A DNA stretch of 6,727 nt from an uncultured bacterium (GTDB lineage Bacteria > Bacillota > Clostridia > Oscillospirales > Acutalibacteraceae): the NCBI GenBank assembly GCA_945949625.1, contig CAMFFI010000057.1, positions 1-6,727 of the forward strand. The letters run 5' to 3'. Below the pieces are notes generated by a model. The model made no database searches and had not been told where the DNA came from. It was given only the letters and a program-made list of their open reading frames with translations. This document shows positions 1 to 4,000 of this stretch, piece by piece. The translations under genes were made by a program, and so were the position numbers. How positions within the stretch are numbered: position 1 is the first letter of the stretch; every line of letters starts with the position of its first letter.

Positions 1-147
1 ATTAGTGGACCATACCGTAAGACTCTTTAAATCAACATAAGCTACGGAAAAAAACACCAGTAATCCTACTGCCGCAGCTAAAATCCACTCCCATAAATAT
101 ATTTTTTCCGAGTGATAGTAATTTGACAACCTTTTTGTTGTATTCAT
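1..147 (-). CDS. Integral membrane protein, N-terminal fragment (possible GT-C-type glycosyltransferase)
   Basis: Only the first 49 codons are present; the gene runs off the left edge with no stop. The ATG at 147 is preceded by AAGGAG (158-163) at a 10-nt spacing, and the gene begins 19 nt after the stop of the upstream flippase-like gene, so it is the sixth gene of the operon. The peptide starts MNTTKRLSNYYHSEK, followed by a hydrophobic segment at about residues 19-41 (WEWILAAAVGLLVFFSVAYV) and then DLKSLTVWSTN. A short cytoplasmic tail, a first membrane helix and then an external loop suit the start of a polytopic membrane protein. Polytopic transferases that use polyprenyl-phosphate sugars (GT39, GT83, YfhO or GtrC types) often end such cassettes. 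That role comes from context only, because the catalytic residues would lie outside the window. It could also be an oligosaccharide-unit transporter or an unrelated membrane protein. Confidence 0.72.
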   Translation of the reverse strand, partial: MNTTKRLSNYYHSEKIYLWEWILAAAVGLLVFFSVAYVDLKSLTVWSTN

Positions 148-166
148 TCAACCGGCTCTCCTTATA

Positions 167-535
167 TCAGAATATCATTCCGCCAAGGGAAAACAGTGCA
201 ATACCTGCAAGAATAAGCACCATACCCAAAAGCTTTCTGCGGGACATTTTTTCTTTAAGCAAAACAACGCCCAGTACAGCCACAAAAATGTATCCTGTAC
301 TTTCAAGCACAGGTCCCAGTGAAAGCGGAACCACCTTATACGCAAAAACCGTTATAAGGGTTGAAAGAAAAAACAGGCCGTAGGCAATTATAACGGTGGG
401 ATTAAGATATTCCTTTATTCTGTCTGAATAGGACTTGTTTGCACTGGTTTTAAGCATTACCTGAGATATTGAGGATATAAGCACGCTCACAACAAAAACC
501 AAAGAAAATATAATCATCAGCGTTCCGTCATTCAT
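167..535 (-). CDS. SMR/EamA-like four-helix membrane protein, ArnE-like flippase subunit
   Basis: This 122-residue protein has four predicted membrane helices at about residues 5-27, 47-66, 71-93 and 101-121, the usual size of small multidrug resistance (SMR) proteins and the ArnE/ArnF subunits. The SQVMLKTSA stretch at the end of helix 1 resembles the (G/A)Q-x-x-x-K pattern of ArnE-like proteins. Helix 3 opens with P70-L-S, and a KEK-x-S-R-R loop precedes the last helix. Helix 1 lacks the membrane-embedded Glu (EmrE Glu14) needed for drug/proton antiport, which argues against drug efflux. The start codon lies inside the end of the preceding SMR-like gene (8-bp ATGAATGA overlap), so the two are translationally coupled and probably form a heterodimer. 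Behind a polyprenyl-phosphate glycosyltransferase, the likely job is flipping an undecaprenyl-phosphate sugar to the outer face of the membrane. Substrate and direction are inferred. Confidence 0.82.
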   Translation of the reverse strand: MNDGTLMIIFSLVFVVSVLISSISQVMLKTSANKSYSDRIKEYLNPTVIIAYGLFFLSTLITVFAYKVVPLSLGPVLESTGYIFVAVLGVVLLKEKMSRRKLLGMVLILAGIALFSLGGMIF

Positions 536-887
536 TATCAGTCACCACCAAAACAATTCCGGTAAATATAATGACGGAGCCCACAACCATATACCACGTT
601 ATGGCTTCTGAAAAAATCAAAGCGCCCCAAATCATACCCCAGATAATTACTACTCCCTTATTTGCAAACGCTGTTGTTAAGGGCATTCTTTTAAGCACCT
701 GTTGCCACAAAAGAGCATAGGCCGCAAGAATTATCAGCATAAGACCATAGCAGAGTATAAACTGAAAGGACATAAATTCAGCACCTGCCGCAAGCTTTGA
801 AAATACGCTGCAAAAAGAATACATAAGCAATATTGCGTGGAGCATAACAAAGCTGCCGACCTTGGATTTATTATCGTTTATTCGCAT
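528..887 (-). CDS. SMR/EamA-like four-helix membrane protein, partner flippase subunit
   Basis: The start chosen is the ATG at 887, giving 119 residues. The AGGAGG at 894-899 sits 6 nt before this ATG but directly touches the alternative in-frame ATG at 893, which would leave no spacer. Four helices are visible at about residues 12-31, 41-62, 71-92 and 98-115. Helix 3 starts with P69-L-T-T and contains K77 (FANKGVVIIWG); the EmrE-type Glu in helix 1 is absent. From this proline on, the protein aligns without gaps to its downstream neighbour (P69/P70, E94/E95, G103/G104, G110/G111), so the two are paralogues. It overlaps the end of the GT2 gene by 17 bp. ArnE/ArnF in Proteobacteria and GtrA in phages play the equivalent flippase role beside ArnC/GtrB-type transferases. 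The flippase role is inferred from context; a general EamA-family transporter is the alternative. Confidence 0.82.
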   Translation of the reverse strand: MRINDNKSKVGSFVMLHAILLMYSFCSVFSKLAAGAEFMSFQFILCYGLMLIILAAYALLWQQVLKRMPLTTAFANKGVVIIWGMIWGALIFSEAITWYMVVGSVIIFTGIVLVVTDNE

Positions 888-1821
888 TGTCATCCTCCTC
901 TGTGTTTACGCTTCTGCGTATAACATACTGCGGAGCATTATTAATGCTGATGTATATTCTTCCTATATATTCGCCGATTAATCCGAGTATTATCATTATC
1001 ATACCGCCTATAAACAGCATAACCGCCATAGTTGAGCTGTAACCAAGAGGCGTCAGCGGATGAATCAGCTTGTTTATGATTATATAAATTCCGTATAAAA
1101 ATCCTGCAACAGCAACAAGTAGTCCGGCAATTGTTGCAATTCGGAGAGGCTTAACGGAAAAAGCCGTAAATCCGTTTACCCAAAGAAGCAGAAGCTTTCT
1201 TATTGTATATCCGGATTTTCCCTCTAAACGGTCACGGTGATGTATTTCAACATTGCCGACTCTTTTTGTTGCCCTAAGTAAAAGTCCGCTTATGTAAGGG
1301 TACGGGTTGTTATAATTTTTAACCTCTTCAACTACATATCTTTTACACGCAAAATAGCTCATAATCTTCAGGTCCTTTGGCTTTTCAATCAGCCATTGGG
1401 CCATTTTATCGTTTATTTTACTGCCGAAATTACGAAAAGCAGAGTGCTTTTTATCCGTATATTTTGCAAACACCAAATCGTTTTGGTCAAGTGCGTCAAT
1501 CAATTTAAACATTTCATTGGCAGGAGTCTGTCCGTCATCGTCAAGACATACCGTAATATCACCGGTAACATAATTAAAGCCCGCCATAATAGCAGAATGC
1601 TGACCGAAATTTCTTGCAAGATCCAATCCTTTTATTTTTGGATTTTCCTCTGCCAAACGGGCTATAACGCTGAAAACATTATCAGGCGAACAATCGTTTA
1701 CAAGAATAATCTCATAATCATAACCGCCGTGAGCTGTAATGGTGCTGATTACCTCATCAACCACCGTTGTTATTGTTTTTTCCGAATTGTAACAGGGAAT
1801 AACTACGGATATCTTAGCCAA
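871..1821 (-). CDS. GT2 polyprenyl-phosphate glycosyltransferase (GtrB/ArnC/DPM1-like)
   Basis: This 316-residue protein has a family-2 GT-A domain followed by two membrane helices, the normal layout of GtrB/ArnC/CsbB enzymes. Visible motifs are VVIPCYNSE (6-14), nucleotide-binding D43 in VNDCSPD, the metal-binding D94-D95-D96 followed by GQTP, and a basic HHRDRLEGKSGYT segment (194-206) typical of the polyprenyl-phosphate transferase branch. Helices lie at about 226-249 and 263-288, followed by GRIYISINNAPQYVIRRS and a charged tail. Such enzymes move a sugar from its nucleotide carrier to undecaprenyl phosphate on the cytoplasmic side. The start is a TTG at 1821, supported by AAGGAG 11 nt upstream and a good match to the family N-terminus; no in-frame ATG fits. 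The start lies 6 nt after the acetyltransferase stop. The upstream aminotransferase suggests a 4-amino-4,6-dideoxy sugar donor; substrate specificity cannot be read from the motifs. Confidence 0.92.
   Translation of the reverse strand: MAKISVVIPCYNSEKTITTVVDEVISTITAHGGYDYEIILVNDCSPDNVFSVIARLAEENPKIKGLDLARNFGQHSAIMAGFNYVTGDITVCLDDDGQTPANEMFKLIDALDQNDLVFAKYTDKKHSAFRNFGSKINDKMAQWLIEKPKDLKIMSYFACKRYVVEEVKNYNNPYPYISGLLLRATKRVGNVEIHHRDRLEGKSGYTIRKLLLLWVNGFTAFSVKPLRIATIAGLLVAVAGFLYGIYIIINKLIHPLTPLGYSSTMAVMLFIGGMIMIILGLIGEYIGRIYISINNAPQYVIRRSVNTEEDDNANKR
894..899 (-). promoter_or_regulatory. Ribosome binding site deciding the start of the first SMR-like gene
   Basis: On the minus strand this reads AGGAGG. 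It lies 6 nt before the ATG at 887 but abuts the ATG at 893, so it favours 887 as the start. It sits inside the C-terminal codons of the GT2 gene, so the two genes are translationally coupled. Confidence 0.75.
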
Positions 1822-1827
1822 TTACAA

Positions 1828-2379
1828 TCAAACTCCTTTTTTCCAATCGTCAAACAGTACTGCCATAAAAACCATATCATAGGGAATACCGTCGATTATA
1901 ACATCCTGACGAAAAACGCCCTCTTCCTTAAAGCCTGCACGCTTGTAGCTGTTAATGGCGGCCGCATTTTTGGCAAATACCCTTAAAAACACACGGTTCA
2001 TTCCAAGCTCTGTAAAAGCATAATCAAGAATTGCTTTTGCGGCGGCAGTACCCAAGCCTTTGCCTCGGCAGGACTCTTCGCCAATAAAAATACCGTATTC
2101 GCATTTTTTATTTTCATTATCAATATCACGAAGATAAACCGAACCTACGTCCAAGCCTGTTTCGTTATCTTCAATAATAAACTGAGCTACCTGACCGGTA
2201 AGAACCTTGTTGCGGTACCACTGCAAATGGGACTCCTCAGTTAAAGGTGTTCTGAAAATAAAATTTTCTACCACAGAGGGACTGTTGCGCCATCTGACAA
2301 CATTTGCAGTATCCTTTTCGGTCATTTTTCTCAAAGTAACTTTATCAAAAACCAATTTATCCATAATTTTACATAGCAT
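1828..2379 (-). CDS. GNAT-family N-acetyltransferase (RimJ/RimL/PseH-like), probable amino-sugar acetyltransferase
   Basis: The reading frame gives 183 residues from the ATG at 2379, or 178 from the ATG at 2364 (MDKLVFDKVTLRKM), which fits the family N-terminus better. Neither start has a good Shine-Dalgarno. The ATG at 2379 follows the aminotransferase TAA with no gap (TAAATG), so translation probably continues by reinitiation. The RWRN segment (29-32) and EESHLQWY (48-55) match RimJ/PseH-type proteins. The acetyl-CoA loop is RGKGLG (105-110), and motif B is NAAAINSYKRAGF (138-150) with Y145 as likely general acid. Directly after a WecE-like aminotransferase, the protein most simply acetylates the new 4-amino group on the nucleotide sugar, the job of WecD in enterobacteria. 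It does not look like WecD in sequence, so this would be a functional counterpart. Acetylation of another sugar or of a protein N-terminus is possible. Confidence 0.88.
   Translation of the reverse strand: MLCKIMDKLVFDKVTLRKMTEKDTANVVRWRNSPSVVENFIFRTPLTEESHLQWYRNKVLTGQVAQFIIEDNETGLDVGSVYLRDIDNENKKCEYGIFIGEESCRGKGLGTAAAKAILDYAFTELGMNRVFLRVFAKNAAAINSYKRAGFKEEGVFRQDVIIDGIPYDMVFMAVLFDDWKKGV
1833..1838 (-). promoter_or_regulatory. Ribosome binding site for the TTG-initiated GT2 gene
   Basis: On the minus strand this reads AAGGAG, 11 nt before the TTG at 1821. It lies within the last codons of the acetyltransferase (lysine, glycine, valine, stop) and is the main support for the rare start codon. 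Confidence 0.7.
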
Positions 2380-3507
2380 TTATTTATAAAATGCATAAAC
2401 CTTTTCAATAATATAGTCGGTATCGTCCTTTGTAAGGCCGTAATACATAGGCAGTCTTACAAGCTTATCGCTTTCGGAAGTTGTGTATTTGTCCTCGCCG
2501 CAGAAAACTCCGAATTTTTTACCTGCCGGAGCAGAATGAAGCGGTACATAATGGAATACGGCACCTACACCGTTTTCCTTTAAAAATTCAATAAGCCTTG
2601 TACGTTCATCAAGATTTGCCGTTTTAATATAGAACATATGAGCATTGTGCTTACATTCTTCGGGTACAAAAGGCAGCGTAACCTTTCCCTGCTTTTGTAA
2701 ATCGGACAAGCCGTCATAATATCTTTGCCAAGAAGCAAGACGGTCGTCATTGATTTTATCTGCCTGCTCAAGCTGCGCCAAAAGAAAAGCTGCGTTCATA
2801 TCGCTTGGAAGGTAGGATGAGCCGTATGTTACCCATGTATATTTATCAACCTGACCACGCAGGAATCTGCTTCTGTCAGTTCCCTTTTCACGGATAATCT
2901 CGGCATTTTCAATATCGTCGGCATTGTTAATCAGCAATGCTCCGCCTTCACCCATACTGTAATTTTTAGTTTCGTGGAAGGAATAGCAGCCAAAACTGCC
3001 CATGGTTCCAAGAGCTCGTCCTTTATATTCCGCCATAACGCCCTGAGCCGCGTCTTCGACAACAGCTAAATTATGGCGTCTTGCAATGTCCATAATAGTG
3101 TCCATTTCGCAGGAAACACCGGCATAATGAACAGGAACAATAGCTTTTGTCTTTTCTGTAATTGCCTGTTCAATCAGTGTTTCGTCAATATTCATTGTGT
3201 CTGGACGTATGTCAACAAAAACAATTTTTGCACCGCGGAGCACAAATGCGTCAGCAGTAGAAACAAAGGTAAACGACGGCATAATAACCTCGTCGCCCGG
3301 CTGAATATCAAGCAGAAGAGCAGCCATTTCCAGCGAATGAGTACAGGAGGTTGTAAGCAATGCCTTTTCAGCGCCGGTTTTATCCTCAAGCCACCTATTG
3401 CACTTTTTTGTAAATTCACCGTCGCCGCATATTTTATTGTTTTCAATTGCCTTTTTTATATACTCGGTTTCTTTGCCGATAAACGGCGGTTTGTTAAATG
3501 GAATCAT
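2380..3507 (-). CDS. wecE: dTDP-4-amino-4,6-dideoxygalactose transaminase (WecE/RffA-like, DegT/DnrJ/EryC1 family)
   Basis: This 375-residue PLP enzyme is nearly the length I recall for E. coli WecE (about 376) and matches it throughout by recall. It shows MIPFNKPP at the start, KICGDGEFT (25-33), SLEMAALLLDIQPGDEVIMP (58-77), FVDIRPDTMNIDETLIE (97-113), VPVHYAGV (125-131) and CEMDTIM (133-139). The PLP-binding lysine is K181 in SFHETKN, and the cofactor-contacting acidic and Gln residues are in VEDAAQG (150-156). WecE transfers an amino group from glutamate to dTDP-4-keto-6-deoxyglucose, giving dTDP-Fuc4N. It is the first gene after the promoter, with AGGTAG (3514-3519) 6 nt before the ATG. 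The RmlA/RmlB enzymes that make its substrate are not in the window. Related members give the gluco epimer (Qui4N) or use UDP sugars, so the family is secure but the exact product is not. Confidence 0.92.
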   Translation of the reverse strand: MIPFNKPPFIGKETEYIKKAIENNKICGDGEFTKKCNRWLEDKTGAEKALLTTSCTHSLEMAALLLDIQPGDEVIMPSFTFVSTADAFVLRGAKIVFVDIRPDTMNIDETLIEQAITEKTKAIVPVHYAGVSCEMDTIMDIARRHNLAVVEDAAQGVMAEYKGRALGTMGSFGCYSFHETKNYSMGEGGALLINNADDIENAEIIREKGTDRSRFLRGQVDKYTWVTYGSSYLPSDMNAAFLLAQLEQADKINDDRLASWQRYYDGLSDLQKQGKVTLPFVPEECKHNAHMFYIKTANLDERTRLIEFLKENGVGAVFHYVPLHSAPAGKKFGVFCGEDKYTTSESDKLVRLPMYYGLTKDDTDYIIEKVYAFYK

Positions 3508-3546
3508 AAAAAACTACCTGACTTTTATTCTAAATTTCAAAATATA

Positions 3547-3593
3547 CATACTTTTTACAATTATAGTACACTTTTTTCCAAAAGTCAATTATA
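3547..3593. repeat. Short direct repeats across the operon promoter (possible operator)
   Basis: Two sets of short direct repeats overlap the promoter. CAATTATA occurs identically at 3558-3565 and 3586-3593, 28 bp apart, covering the -10 box and the upstream part of the -35 box. CATACTTTTT (3547-3556) and TACACTTTTT (3567-3576) match at 8 of 10 bases, 20 bp apart, about two helical turns. They could bind a regulator such as the divergently encoded helix-turn-helix protein, but the region is very AT-rich and chance is a real alternative. Confidence 0.25.
3560..3588 (-). promoter_or_regulatory. Sigma-A-type promoter of the amino-sugar operon
   Basis: On the minus strand the -35 box TTGACT (3588-3583) matches consensus at five of six bases. 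The -10 box TATAAT (3565-3560) is perfect, and the spacer is exactly 17 bp. Transcription would begin near 3553, giving a leader of about 45 nt before the aminotransferase ATG at 3507. No other promoter-like sequence is needed in the operon because all later genes abut, overlap or lie within 19 bp of each other. Confidence 0.85.
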
Positions 3594-3640
3594 AGAATAA
3601 ACGCAAATTGCTTAATTTGTTCTCAATCACACAGGACTAT

Positions 3641-3667
3641 ATGAATACCGACACGGCAAAATGCTGA
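3641..3667 (+). CDS. Possible 8-codon leader peptide upstream of the HTH gene
   Basis: A mini-ORF encodes MNTDTAKC. AGGA (3633-3636) lies 4 nt before its ATG. Its TGA stop (3665-3667) shares one base with an in-frame ATG of the helix-turn-helix gene (TGATG, 3665-3669), an arrangement typical of translational coupling. The helix-turn-helix gene has no Shine-Dalgarno of its own near 3661 or 3667, so a coupled leader would explain how ribosomes reach it. It could equally be chance, or the relic of an older start now in another frame. Confidence 0.3.
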   Translation: MNTDTAKC

Positions 3668-3903
3668 TGCACTTGAGATTTACATTTGAATCATTTAACA
3701 CATTAAACAGCCCCGGAGAATATATGCGTTACTATCGCCAACTTAGAAGGCTTACCACAAGGCAACTTGCAGAAAAGTTAAACATTGTACCGGCAACAGT
3801 TCTTGCCTATGAACAGGGGCGTTTCCCAACACCGTATGAATTTTCCGTAGCTGCGGCTGAAATGCTGCATATATCCGAAGAACTGCTGAGATTTCTCTGC
3901 TGA
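3661..3903 (+). CDS. Small Cro/C1 (XRE)-type helix-turn-helix protein
   Basis: The longest reading gives 80 residues. A single HTH_3-type domain spans about residues 19-78: GEYMRYYRQLRRLT (helix 1), TRQLAEKLNI (helix 2), VPATVLAYEQGRFP (recognition helix and the E-x-G-x-x-P signature) and AAAEMLHISEELL (last helices). It has no ligand or catalytic domain, so it is probably a DNA-binding regulator. Three starts are possible: ATG 3661, ATG 3667 (overlapping the leader ORF stop), and ATG 3724, which has GGAG 5 nt upstream but would cut just before helix 1. I favour an upstream start because the SPGEY residues look like part of the domain. It diverges from the sugar operon across a 153-bp gap and converges on the surface-protein gene, so it could control either. 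I see no convincing promoter for it. Targets are unknown. Confidence 0.7.
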   Translation: MLMHLRFTFESFNTLNSPGEYMRYYRQLRRLTTRQLAEKLNIVPATVLAYEQGRFPTPYEFSVAAAEMLHISEELLRFLC

Positions 3904-3941
3904 AAAACCAAATTGCAATACGTTTCTATTTTAATTAGTAT

Positions 3942-3989
3942 AACAAAGGGCTTTTCAAGGAATTTACAATTTCTTGAAAAGCCTTTGTT
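3942..3989. terminator. Bidirectional intrinsic terminator between convergent genes
   Basis: The arms at 3942-3962 and 3970-3989 are complementary over about 20 bp, with one bulged G and one G-T wobble, around a 7-base loop (3963-3969). The outer stem is AACAAAGG paired with CCTTTGTT, so each direction has an A-rich upstream side and a T-rich downstream side. It begins 38 bases after the helix-turn-helix stop and lies 11 bases beyond the surface-protein stop, so it suits both transcripts. The T-run after the stem is short in both directions, so it may act as an mRNA 3'-end stabiliser or only a moderately strong terminator. Confidence 0.75.
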
Positions 3990-4000
3990 TATGTGTGCTT

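Noticed and set aside
167..887. Multidrug efflux pair of the EmrE type
   Set aside because: Neither protein has the essential Glu in helix 1, and the operon context is glycan assembly.
1396..1986. 196-codon plus-strand frame antisense to the GT2 and acetyltransferase genes
   Set aside because: It lies opposite two genes with clear family motifs, has no ribosome binding site and encodes no recognisable domain.
871..3507. Reading the operon as the Arn (L-Ara4N) polymyxin-resistance pathway
   Set aside because: The aminotransferase matches WecE better than ArnB, and ArnA, ArnD and ArnT are not seen. Only the GT2 and SMR-like pair are Arn-like.
1828..3507. Pseudaminic acid or legionaminic acid biosynthesis, suggested by the PseH-like acetyltransferase
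   Set aside because: No PseB, PseI/NeuB-like synthase or CMP-transferase gene is present, and the GT2 type uses polyprenyl phosphate rather than CMP-sugars.
3073..3594. 173-codon plus-strand frame opposite the aminotransferase and its promoter
   Set aside because: It is antisense to the WecE-like gene and runs across the operon promoter; its composition (many Cys, His, Phe and Asn) is that of a shadow frame.
3724..3903. ATG at 3724 (GGAG 5 nt upstream) as the main start of the HTH gene
   Set aside because: It would remove the residues just before helix 1 (SPGEY), which look like part of the domain, and the GGAG can be explained as the Gly-Glu codons. Kept only as an alternative.
3942..3989. 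Inverted repeat as a CRISPR unit, insertion-sequence end or attachment site
   Set aside because: It is a single hairpin located exactly between two convergent stop codons, with no second copy in the window and no transposase or integrase nearby.
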